Part shown: positions 10,039 to 18,279 of the stretch, one piece after another | Layout: each line of letters opens with the position of its first letter | Numbering within the stretch: position 1 is the stretch's first letter | Source: Leishmania infantum JPCM5 | Taxonomy: Eukaryota; Euglenozoa; Kinetoplastea; Trypanosomatida; Trypanosomatidae | DNA length: 64,000 nucleotides | Assembly (NCBI RefSeq): GCF_000002875.2 | Contig: NC_009416.2 | Span: 503,501-567,500, forward strand | Reading direction: 5' to 3' | The notes under the pieces: model-generated | Seen by the model: only the letters and a program-made list of their open reading frames with translations | Databases searched by the model: none | What the model was told of the DNA's origin: nothing | Program-made: the position numbers and the translations under genes

Positions 10039-11274
10039 ATGTCGGCTGCGTTTATGGCCCAACTCCCGTTTATCGGGTCATCATCAACTCTCGGTTGGCA
10101 GCGCGACGATGTCGCGCGATCATATATGGAACACGTTTTGCATCGTGCCCGTGTGCTGCTCCCGCGTCGCGGCTGGCGCATCGGTCTCATCAAGGAATTC
10201 TACCCGCGCGGAGCGACCCTGCTTGGACTCAATGTGAATGCCGGCAGCGAGGTATGCATTCGCTTCCGTGTTCCCGGAAAGAAAAACGAGTTCCTACCAT
10301 TTCATGAAGTGCTGTGCACAGCCTTGCACGAGTTCACGCACTGTGTGCACCCGAGGCACGATCGTGCCTTCTGGAACCTCTACTACGATTTGGTCAAGGA
10401 GTGCGAGGCGCTGGAAATTACCATGATCCAGCAGGGCATGCGGCTCTACCCAGCAATCTCCTCCACACCCATGAGCTGCTCCGGCACTGCGTCTCAGCAA
10501 AGCCGCTCTGATCGTGAGGGCAGCACTGCAGCAATGGTCAAGAGCGCTCGAGGTGGAGGCCGCCGCCTCGGTAACGGGGGCGCCAGAGGAGGCGGTAGGG
10601 AACGAGGAGGTGGGATGAGCACGGGCAGTCGCCATGTCACACAAACCATCATCATGACCGGTCGCGCCGCCTCCAGCAGCAGCTCCTCGCCGACGAGCAG
10701 TGCGGGTTTTCCTGGAGAGGGGCGCCGCCTCGGCGGCGGCGGTCCCCGACAGTACGGCACCCCGATCGGCTTCACCCCGACACGGGACGCGCTGCGCCGA
10801 ATCCTTGCCGACGCGGCACAGAGACGTCTTGCGCGGACGCTGCCGTCAGCAGCAACGGTCACGCTGGGTTCGCAGCCTCTAGCTCTCTCACTTGACAGCG
10901 GCACTTTCCCGCAACAAGATGGGGGGCAATCTGAGGTGGATGACGGCGACGCGCCGGACTGCGTCCCGCATAGCCTTTCGGGCCACGAGGACGGTGGTGG
11001 CTGGAATTGCCCACGTTGCGCTTTCCGCAACGATGATAACGTGGTCGGTAGCTGCGCTTTCTGCGCTGATTGCGATGACGAGGACGAGGGGGAGGCGATA
11101 TGGAGAAAGCGGCCTCGACTCGACAGCGATCACTCACCACTAGAAACGCCCACGATAGCCGTCCCCTCGGCCACCGCGTCGAAGACGGTGCCTGCGCAGC
11201 AGTCGCAGCAGCAGCAGGTCGAGTGCACCGCAGAAGAGCACTATATTGTCGTTAGCGACGAAGACGACAGCTAG
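10039..11274 (+). CDS. Wss1-like WLM metalloprotease with SHP box, RanBP2 zinc finger and SIM
   Basis: The 411-residue protein carries the zinc-protease signature HEFTHCVHPRH (97-107; ligands H97, H101, H107, catalytic E98) inside a WLM domain covering about 15-140. Further on, FPGEGRRLGG (224-233) fits the SHP box that binds p97/Cdc48. A RanBP2-type zinc finger follows at 322-342 (W322, C324, C327, C339, C342). A basic WRKRPR (355-360) may be nuclear targeting, and the C-terminus YIVVSDEDD (402-410) is a textbook SUMO-interacting motif. Yeast Wss1 combines WLM, SHP box and SIMs and degrades DNA-protein crosslinks with Cdc48 and SUMO; the same role is inferred here. Gly/Arg-rich low-complexity sequence (170-195) separates the modules. 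The open frame starts at a TTG (10030); the ATG at 10039 is used. Confidence 0.9.
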   Translation: MSAAFMAQLPFIGSSSTLGWQRDDVARSYMEHVLHRARVLLPRRGWRIGLIKEFYPRGATLLGLNVNAGSEVCIRFRVPGKKNEFLPFHEVLCTALHEFTHCVHPRHDRAFWNLYYDLVKECEALEITMIQQGMRLYPAISSTPMSCSGTASQQSRSDREGSTAAMVKSARGGGRRLGNGGARGGGRERGGGMSTGSRHVTQTIIMTGRAASSSSSSPTSSAGFPGEGRRLGGGGPRQYGTPIGFTPTRDALRRILADAAQRRLARTLPSAATVTLGSQPLALSLDSGTFPQQDGGQSEVDDGDAPDCVPHSLSGHEDGGGWNCPRCAFRNDDNVVGSCAFCADCDDEDEGEAIWRKRPRLDSDHSPLETPTIAVPSATASKTVPAQQSQQQQVECTAEEHYIVVSDEDDS

Positions 11275-11969
11275 CAGGCCAGGGAAAGCCTGCGTGGGGT
11301 GTGCCCTTGTTGGTGCAATCACCACTCTCACCCCCCCCCCGCTCTGACTCTCGCTTCTACTTATGCGTGCTTTTCAGTGCGCTACCGCAGCCAGACACGT
11401 TGCGTATTTTTCTCGCACGTGCTGCCGGTGCTCCGTCAACGCTATTTCTTAGCCCACTCTTAGAGGACGCCATTACTCGTCTTTTCGTTAAAGGGCACAT
11501 GCCAAGTGCTGCAGCGCGTCCCAGCGTGCTGTGAGGAGCTCGAATCTGCTGCGGAGAGCCCTTGACTGCGACGATGCAGAGAAGGGTAACGGCAAAGAGG
11601 AATGCGCGATAGAGTTTCGTTAGAGATGCGTCCGTATTTTGTAACATGTGCGCCGGCAATCCTTGTGGCCGCCTCTCTCACTATGTGGCTGTGTTACTTT
11701 CTCTCGCTCTCCTCGGCACCCGACATCTCCTCCTGCGCATCCCGATGATACACACATCTCTGCTCGCACGGCGCAAACGCTTTGCCTCGCCACTCCCGCA
11801 CACCTGCCCAATCACGTGCACATGCAGCGCAAGCGACAGACACAAAAAGAAGTCTTGAGCAGCGTAGTCGCCCCCCCCCTCTCCCCTCCCTCCCGCCCCC
11901 GGCCACGCAGCACTCACAACCGCATACTTCGTGTTCGTTGTAGACGACGGCACTCACCGCTCTCTCAGC
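11275..11969 (+). other. 0.7 kb intergenic region
   Basis: No gene. It contains C homopolymers (11331-11340 and 11872-11879). The segment 11871-11910 is strongly C/T-rich and ends in gccacgcag, a good splice acceptor about 60 nt upstream of the next ATG. Confidence 0.5.
11871..11910 (+). promoter_or_regulatory. Predicted trans-splicing signal (polypyrimidine tract + AG)
   Basis: A cccccctctcccctccctcc-type tract is followed by an AG at 11909-11910, giving a 5' UTR of about 60 nt for the coiled-coil gene. Inferred from composition. Confidence 0.5.
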
Positions 11970-13601
11970 ATGAACAGAGACGGCGTAGAGGATGGCATCT
12001 ACGTCAACTTCTTCGGCTTTGATGGGAAGGCCGCAATGCTGGCGTGCGACATGTACGGCATTCTTCCGGAAAACCTTCTCTACTTGCCCAAAAATATGTT
12101 TCTCCAGACGGGGGACGAGAGTGAGCAGGTTCTGCTGGTGCGGTACACCATGTGCGAACGTAGTCGCCAAGGCACCTTTCGCACCTTGCTCGGCGCCAAA
12201 TCGAAGCTGATGGCGGAGGGTAAAGTGGAGGCGCTGTGGAAAGAGCGGTGCCGCACCTTGGCAGACGCGGCGCCGTGCCCACGCTTTACAGAAAAGCAAC
12301 TGGAAGAGGCCGCCGCGGCACTTGACACAGACAGTGAAAGTGACGAGGAACGACAGGTCGACGAGCGCGGCATGCGAAAGCCGCCACCGCCGCTGCCGCC
12401 TGCGCCACCATTCGCCTCGGACGGCCCACGCGGCGAGGCAGCTGCAGAGGCCGCCGCCACGGAGAACGACGAATCGCCCACGCCAGTGACGGACACGCCG
12501 TTCGGCAGGGCGCCAGACTCGGAACCGCTGCCGCCGCCGCCCACGCAAGCCTCCTCCGACGCGGGCGGCGAGACACGGAGGGGCTCGGGCACCACAGCTA
12601 CAAACGACAATGCCGCGCTCGCTGTCGACGCGAAACGCATGACGCAGGAGCTGCAGAACGACTGGAAGCAATACGACGTGGTCAAGTCGCTAGAACTGTC
12701 TCGGACACACAAGCTCTGCTCACAGCCGCCAAATATCCCGCAAGCGTACTTTCCGCGCTTGCTCGAGACGCTGAACATGGAGGAGAAAGAACTTGCCGCC
12801 GCGCAAAAGGAGCTCTCTCGCTACAGCAAGAAGGCAGCGAGGCGACTACGTGCGAGGCAGCAGGAGCGATCGAGTGGGCCCTCCGCCCCAGGGCGCAGCA
12901 CCTCCCTCCCCCCTCTGTCCTCCTCCCCTTTGCAGAACCCCGCCGCCACCCACCTGCACCAGTCTGTGGAGCTGCGGAATCGTCGCGAGCTGGATGCCTT
13001 ACATCGAGTGGCGCAAGCGCATCTGCGCTTTTTGAGCGAGCGCTACGAGCAAGGCCGCAGCATCGACGAGAAAATGGAGGGGGTGGCGACCCTTGGTACG
13101 CTGGAGCACATGCTGAAGTATCAAAAGTCCATCGGCATAGCTCCCGAGCTCGAGGACCGCATTCAGACCAGGATGGTGCGCGAGGAATCCCGCGCGGCGC
13201 TCCAACAGCAGCTACGGGAGTCGGAGTGGGAACGGGCGTATGCAATCGAGGAAAAGGCGCAACACGCGAAAGAGGTGCTGGAGCGGGAGCGGGAGAGGAC
13301 GAAGGGCATCGCTGCTGAGGCACAGCGGACCCAGCGACTAATCACAGACTGGAAGCAGGTGGCAGCCCATCGCCAGCAAGAAACGCACTTGAACAGCGTC
13401 CTCCACCGAAGTGCCGTGCGGCATGCAAAGGCGGACACGTTCATTGAGACGAAGCGCGCGGCCGCCGGCATGTCGCGCTACTACCATGACCAACAAGAGG
13501 TACACCGCCGTCAGCTACGCGACACGATTCGAGACATGATGGTCAGCAAGAAATTTTCGGCAGACGGGGTGGACGATGAGGATGACGACGTCGTCGCATA
13601 A
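11970..13601 (+). CDS. Coiled-coil protein, unknown function
   Basis: A 543-residue protein I cannot place in a named family. Residues 1-85 form a compact globular-looking module (DGIYVNFFGFDGKAAMLACD, then ILPENLLYLPKNMF). A long disordered region follows (about 120-220, Pro/Ala/Glu-rich). The C-terminal half (about 255-530) is heptad-like and rich in Glu, Arg, Gln and Ala (for example RTQRLITDWKQVAAHRQQET), indicating long coiled coils, and it ends in an acidic DDEDDDVVA tail. This layout is common in trypanosomatid cytoskeletal and flagellar proteins, but that is only an analogy. The frame is open from a GTG at 11931; the ATG at 11970 follows a clear polypyrimidine tract and AG. Confidence 0.75.
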   Translation: MNRDGVEDGIYVNFFGFDGKAAMLACDMYGILPENLLYLPKNMFLQTGDESEQVLLVRYTMCERSRQGTFRTLLGAKSKLMAEGKVEALWKERCRTLADAAPCPRFTEKQLEEAAAALDTDSESDEERQVDERGMRKPPPPLPPAPPFASDGPRGEAAAEAAATENDESPTPVTDTPFGRAPDSEPLPPPPTQASSDAGGETRRGSGTTATNDNAALAVDAKRMTQELQNDWKQYDVVKSLELSRTHKLCSQPPNIPQAYFPRLLETLNMEEKELAAAQKELSRYSKKAARRLRARQQERSSGPSAPGRSTSLPPLSSSPLQNPAATHLHQSVELRNRRELDALHRVAQAHLRFLSERYEQGRSIDEKMEGVATLGTLEHMLKYQKSIGIAPELEDRIQTRMVREESRAALQQQLRESEWERAYAIEEKAQHAKEVLERERERTKGIAAEAQRTQRLITDWKQVAAHRQQETHLNSVLHRSAVRHAKADTFIETKRAAAGMSRYYHDQQEVHRRQLRDTIRDMMVSKKFSADGVDDEDDDVVA

Positions 13602-14847
13602 GAAGCGACTCTTCGCCTTCTTTCCACGTGAAAGTGGAAGCAGCGGGTGCACACGAGTCGATCGGCGCGCAAGCAAGCGCGCTGGCCTAATCGAGTTTTC
13701 CCTGTATGAGGAGTATCTTGCGCAGACTTTTCTACCTCTTATGTGTTTCCCCCTTTTCCTTTGCGCACGCCGCTCATGTATGCTATGACATTGTTTCTGG
13801 TTGGAATACTGAAATCAATTCGAAATGTGATGAGCTTCGACCTCACCTTCTCTCCGTCTTCGCTCGCCGCATTGCTATGGGTGGTGGTGGCGGTGGCTTC
13901 AGGCACACCGAGGACAGAAGTTTTGAAGATGATAAATGGGGCATTTGTGCAGCCCTCTGGGTGTGTTTTTTTGTTTGTTTCGTTTTTTTATCCGGGCGCG
14001 CGTGTGTGTGCGTGTTGTTCCTGACATGCATGAGCATGCCTTTCCTTCTCTCTCCCTTTTCTGGTTGTGGTGGTGTTAACTTCTTCCTCCTCCTCTCACC
14101 ACCACTATCACCACCCCGTTTTGTCGCCCGTTTCTGGTGAGCTGATTCTTAGCTTGTCCGGATGCGCTTCATGTAAAGCACGGAGGTGTGTGTTGTGCAC
14201 GTATTCGCCTCGGTGTCCTTGGGAGATGTGTGCCATCGCGTGCTATCCTTTTCCAACGTCACTACAGACGTGGGCCCCCAAGAAAAGGACTAGGAAAGAG
14301 AGCGACGCCTTAGTGTGGTTGTGCTGGGAGAACCAGCGTCTCCCAGCGTAGCTTCATGCACAACGAGACCTGCTCCTGTGTGACAATGCTGTCTCTTCTG
14401 CGACGACTGCGCATCGTCACCAAAACGAATCCTTGTATGCAGCGTTGGTTTTGCTTTTCCTCCCTTCCAGTGTTATGTGGGTGTGTGGGCGTCTCGTCAT
14501 AGACCCTCCGCTGGCGCGCGACCTTCGTGTATATCCGAAGGAAGTACTTTGTGTGGCTGTGGACCGCCGCTGTCCGTCCGCTGTGGCACCTGCATGTTGC
14601 TCGCTAGCCTGTCGTGTCACTCTTCTGCGCTGCCTTTTTCTTTTCGACCTGTGCATACTTGTCTTGTGAGAGCGCTTCTGCTTTCTTGCATCGCGGCGCA
14701 TGGAACCACACGTCGTTCCAGAGGCCGTGCCGATAATATATATATATATGTACGAAACGCCGCCGCTCCGCTTAACCAGCGACGAACAAGACGTAAACGA
14801 ACAGAAACTGATCAACGACCGTTTAGAGTCTCTGACTCACAAGCGCC
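13602..14847 (+). other. 1.2 kb intergenic region
   Basis: No gene. It contains T-rich stretches, a CT/CCACCA-rich segment near 14080-14120 and an (AT)n tract at 14733-14750 about 100 nt upstream of the next start. A pyrimidine tract near 14630-14665 could direct trans-splicing. Confidence 0.5.
14733..14750. repeat. (AT)n microsatellite in the 5' flank of the PPPDE-PUL gene
   Basis: ataatatatatatatat tract; third of four AT islands in this window. Confidence 0.85.
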
Positions 14848-16740
14848 ATGACGCACACGACGGTGGTCACGAGCCCCAAGTTGGATCCAGCCCTCTACGA
14901 GAAGATGCAGCACACAGACCCGCTGCCGCAGTCGGAAAGTGTGCTTCTGCCCTCCAAGACGGTCCTAACTCCAGTGCGCAAGTCAGACAAAAGCCGGCTG
15001 CCCCTTTGCGTCGACAAGGGCGCCTCAAAGGAGAACGAGGAGGAGGAACAGAAGATGGGGCCGCTTCTGCGAATTGCGACGACAGAGGTGCCGTCGCGCA
15101 CTGGCGTCATGACGCCACTGTCATCGCGGCATCTCTCGGTTTCCTGCGTCCCTGTGGAGGCGACGACCTGTGCAAATCGACCTCTGGCCAAAGCTCCCCA
15201 GAGACTCTGCATAGGTCGAGTAGCGGCGCTGCGTCCACCAAACGACACGTCGGTTCCCGGCGCCGCCGTGCGCGATGGCCAGAGCTTCTTGCTTGACAGA
15301 TGCAAGCCTACCGCCAGAGACATGGTGGTGGAGCTGCACGTCTACGACCTCTCACATGGACATCTGAAGCGGTATGGGCAGGAGTTGGTTGGCCTAGAAA
15401 TGCCCGGCGTCTATCACTCCGGCATTGTATGCTACGGGGTCGAGGTGTACTTTGAGGGCGGCATCGGCATCGCCGCGGCGGGCCGCACGCGTTTCGGTAG
15501 CAAGTACCGCACGCACAACCTCGGCGTGACAAAGAAGCCTGTCTCAGAGTTCTTCCGGTGGATCGGTGTGCGGGCCATTCACGTTAATCAGATCCACGAC
15601 TACCACCCGGTGCGGCACAACTGCCATCACTTCTCCCACGAGGCAGCGCGGTTTTTGCTTGGCGAGAGCGTGTCCATTCCAAAGTATCTCTTCAGCACCG
15701 TGGACAATCTTGTGAAGACGGAGGTTGGTGCTTCCGTTGCGGAGGTCATGACTCTTACCACCCACGGCATGCAGAGTAGCATCGCGCGGCAGATGCGCTC
15801 CCGCACCTTGGAGCGGCAGTGCAGCATCGATATGCAACTCAGCGCCTCGACAGCCTGCGGTGTCATGACACTGCCGCCGACGGCAGCAGTGCTCTTTCGT
15901 CCCAGCGACCTCCACCTTGCAAAACGGCTTGTCCTTGACCTCAGCCCGTACGTGAAGGGGCTAATCAAGAGAAAGCACATGAAGCCCGCTGCATTGGCGG
16001 TGCTGGAAGGGATGGCATGCGCGCTGATGGAGGGCACTGATTCCCTTGCGCCGAAGCTGCTGTTGAACTACGTGGAGATAGTCACGGAGTCTCTCTTGCG
16101 CAGCCCGTTGGTGACCTGGGGGCCTATCTTCAACGGGCTCCGAGTGGCAGTGCTGCATAAGTTGTGCCTCATCAACTGTGTATTTCACACGAACCTGATG
16201 TCGATGCTGATGCTCGCGGCGCGCGACTTTCTCCGCTTATTGCCCGACGGGCGCGTGGCGTTCCTTCGGCTGGCGTGCAACTTTGCCTGCGGCGCCTACG
16301 GCGCTATCGTCTACAGCGAAACTCGATACCGCGATGCCTGGGTGTCGATCGTTGGCCTAGGCCTCATGGATAGCAGCAGTATTGTCGTGTACACAGCTGC
16401 GTGCCTGGCCTTGAACCTAGCGCTCGGCATTGTCACCACTTCAAATCTGCCCCTGAAGCGTGACATGACGCAGCAGGCCGACGAACACTACGCGCTGCGG
16501 CTCGTGACGCTTCTGCTGTACAACCTACGCCACCGCAGCGCAGATCAGCTGCCGGAGCCGTCCTTCAACATGATCTTGATGGCACTCTACCGGCTTGCCT
16601 CCAGCAACACAGCGGCGCTGGAGTACGTCGTGTCACACCCCTTCAAGCCACAGTACAGCGAGCTCCTCGACCGGTGTGGTTCGAACGAAAGCCGGGCCCT
16701 CGTGTGCCTCCTCCAAACCCTAGAAGATCTTTACGCATAA
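14848..16740 (+). CDS. PPPDE (DeSI-type) cysteine peptidase fused to a PUL-like domain
   Basis: The 630-residue protein has a disordered N-terminus (1-155), then a PPPDE domain (about 160-290). The domain starts MVVELHVYDLSHG. It keeps the catalytic His in VYHSGIV (H190) and the Cys in RHNCHHFS (C259), with the GIGI turn between. PPPDE/DeSI enzymes are isopeptidases or esterases acting on SUMO- or ubiquitin-type conjugates and palmitoyl-cysteine. The C-terminal half (about 345-630) is all-helical with armadillo-like pattern; FLRLACNFACGAYGAI and AACLALNLALGI resemble the PUL domain, which in PLAA/Ufd3 binds the p97/Cdc48 C-terminus. PPPDE-PUL combinations occur in fungi and other eukaryotes. 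The PUL call is by pattern and less certain than the peptidase. The ATG at 14848 is the first in frame. Confidence 0.85.
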   Translation: MTHTTVVTSPKLDPALYEKMQHTDPLPQSESVLLPSKTVLTPVRKSDKSRLPLCVDKGASKENEEEEQKMGPLLRIATTEVPSRTGVMTPLSSRHLSVSCVPVEATTCANRPLAKAPQRLCIGRVAALRPPNDTSVPGAAVRDGQSFLLDRCKPTARDMVVELHVYDLSHGHLKRYGQELVGLEMPGVYHSGIVCYGVEVYFEGGIGIAAAGRTRFGSKYRTHNLGVTKKPVSEFFRWIGVRAIHVNQIHDYHPVRHNCHHFSHEAARFLLGESVSIPKYLFSTVDNLVKTEVGASVAEVMTLTTHGMQSSIARQMRSRTLERQCSIDMQLSASTACGVMTLPPTAAVLFRPSDLHLAKRLVLDLSPYVKGLIKRKHMKPAALAVLEGMACALMEGTDSLAPKLLLNYVEIVTESLLRSPLVTWGPIFNGLRVAVLHKLCLINCVFHTNLMSMLMLAARDFLRLLPDGRVAFLRLACNFACGAYGAIVYSETRYRDAWVSIVGLGLMDSSSIVVYTAACLALNLALGIVTTSNLPLKRDMTQQADEHYALRLVTLLLYNLRHRSADQLPEPSFNMILMALYRLASSNTAALEYVVSHPFKPQYSELLDRCGSNESRALVCLLQTLEDLYA

Positions 16741-16891
16741 ATCTCTACTGCTACGTCCGACTGGTTCCTGAATCACCGCGGAAGGTTTTTTTTTGTTGCT
16801 TGCTGACTCAGTGAAAACTCTCTGCGGTCGCGCCACTTCCCCACCCTCTCCCTCTGCTTTATTCTGTGGCAGCGGGTGTTCTACTCCCCCG

Positions 16892-17563
16892 ATGACCGGG
16901 CACCCACGGCATTGCATGCTGTCTCAGAGCCCAGCGGCCTCCCCCCTCTCTCCCCACTCCTTTCTGGGGAAGCCAAGCAGCCCACCCGACTCTCCCCCTG
17001 CTATCCTCCGCCAAATGCCGAGCCACCTCTGGCTGTTGGCACGATCAGGCACCTACGACGTAAGGCAGCGGGGGTGGAGGAGGAGGAGGAGGGGGTCTGA
17101 GCGGTGCATCGCTGCTGACGTCGGCGGTCCGGTGCTGGACGGCGTGGCGTCGCAGCGGCCCGCGATCGTGTCAGCAGGGCGGCGCCATCCATAGGAGTTT
17201 AGGCGGCGTGCCAGCGTGGCTCGGACGTATCCCCTCCCCCCGCCACCCCTCCCCTCGGCCCTCACACGGCCTACTAGTGTGGGTGGGTGGGTGGGGGGCT
17301 GAGTGCCACCGCCGATGAGGGGGCAGGGATGCGCCAGGGGTGGCGACGGGGCATGATGGACGCGGCTGTGAGGGACCCTGCGCTGCGGGCCTCTGGGTAT
17401 GGTTTGAGGCGGAGGCGGTGTTCCGATGACAGAGTCGGCGCGTTGCTGTAAGGCTATTGCAGCGCTGCTTCGCACGACGCGATGGGGAGGAGGGGGCCTG
17501 CGGCAGGCCGGGTGCCGAGTGAAGTGTAACGCATGCTCTGCAGCAGAGAACGGGCACGCTGAA
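16892..17563 (+). mobile_element. Dispersed 0.67 kb repeat, copy 1 (full length, SIDER-like)
   Basis: This copy begins atgaccgggcacccacgg and ends at cgggcacgctgaa, followed by an A-rich stretch. It is almost base-for-base the same as the reverse complement of 42941-43620 and, over its first 410 bases, as 39378-39788. Visible differences from copy 2 are single-base indels (an extra t near 16970 and another near 17037) and the number of gga units near 17078-17090. No transposase or reverse transcriptase is encoded. Size, lack of coding capacity and sense position in a presumed 3' UTR fit the Leishmania SIDER retroposons, but no clear target-site duplication is visible and the class assignment is inference. 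Confidence 0.7.
17281..17298 (+). other. G-quadruplex motif in repeat copy 1
   Basis: Three GGGT units followed by six G give four G-tracts with one-base loops on the RNA-sense strand, the most stable class of predicted parallel quadruplex. Confidence 0.75.
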
Positions 17564-17919
17564 CGGAAAAACGAAAGGGGTGCAATCATCATGCCGTTTG
17601 TTAACCACTGCTCGCTCTCGTCGTATGGTACCGCATCGGGTGCGTGCTTGCGGGAGCGAGGAAGGCGGCAAAGCAAGTGGAGCTGTGAGAGACTTGCTGG
17701 TGCGCACGCTGTTAGAGCTCGAGAAAAGGGGAAGAGCGGAAACGTCGCGGAAGCGATCCACTTTGGTGGCGATTCGCCCTCGTTTCAACAGGGACCAGCA
17801 TGCAACTGGACTGATGCGGCGCGGACTGCTACTGCACCGGCTCAAGCCGCCCAACTACCCCGTAGGGGAAACTATCTTGGATAGCATCATGCTTTGCATT
17901 GCCAGTCTTCCGCGATTCG

Positions 17920-18013
17920 CACGTCTACTCTTCGCTGCCGATTCTTCTCATTTTTCTGTTGGCCTGTCTTCTTCACCTCCGCTCTCTCCTGTTGGTGCTG
18001 CGTGTCCGCGCAG
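17920..18013 (+). promoter_or_regulatory. Predicted trans-splicing signal for CPSF160
   Basis: A long C/T-rich tract (for example ttcttcacctccgctctctc) is followed by gtccgcgcag, with the AG at 18012-18013, about 267 nt before the CPSF160 ATG. Confidence 0.5.
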
Positions 18014-18279
18014 ATTGTAGCGCAGGTGGAGCATTGCCGGTGTCCGGGTGCAGCACTCAACCACCAAAATAGAAGGACGGCTTTGAGGGCAGGGCCGCAG
18101 GACTACTCCGTGACGTCGTGGAACGCACCTGCACGTTTTGCTACTCCACAGCAGTTCACCAACGCATCTGGCCAGTCCTCCGCCGTCGTTGTCCACGTGC
18201 ACGCCTCCCAACTCTTCTAAACAGCAGCCGCTGCCGGGCCTAAAGCACAACTGCTGCTCACCCCGACCGCATAGCCATC

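Larger units (their letters stand above)
16741..18279 (+). other. 1.5 kb intergenic region containing a dispersed repeat
   Basis: The repeat occupies 16892-17563, close downstream of the PPPDE-PUL stop and so probably within its 3' UTR. The remainder holds no gene. A polypyrimidine tract at about 17920-18000 precedes CPSF160. Confidence 0.6.

Noticed and set aside
11694..12671. 325-codon minus-strand open frame
   Set aside because: Antisense to the coiled-coil gene and its 5' flank; Arg/Cys/Ala-rich composition typical of a shadow frame.
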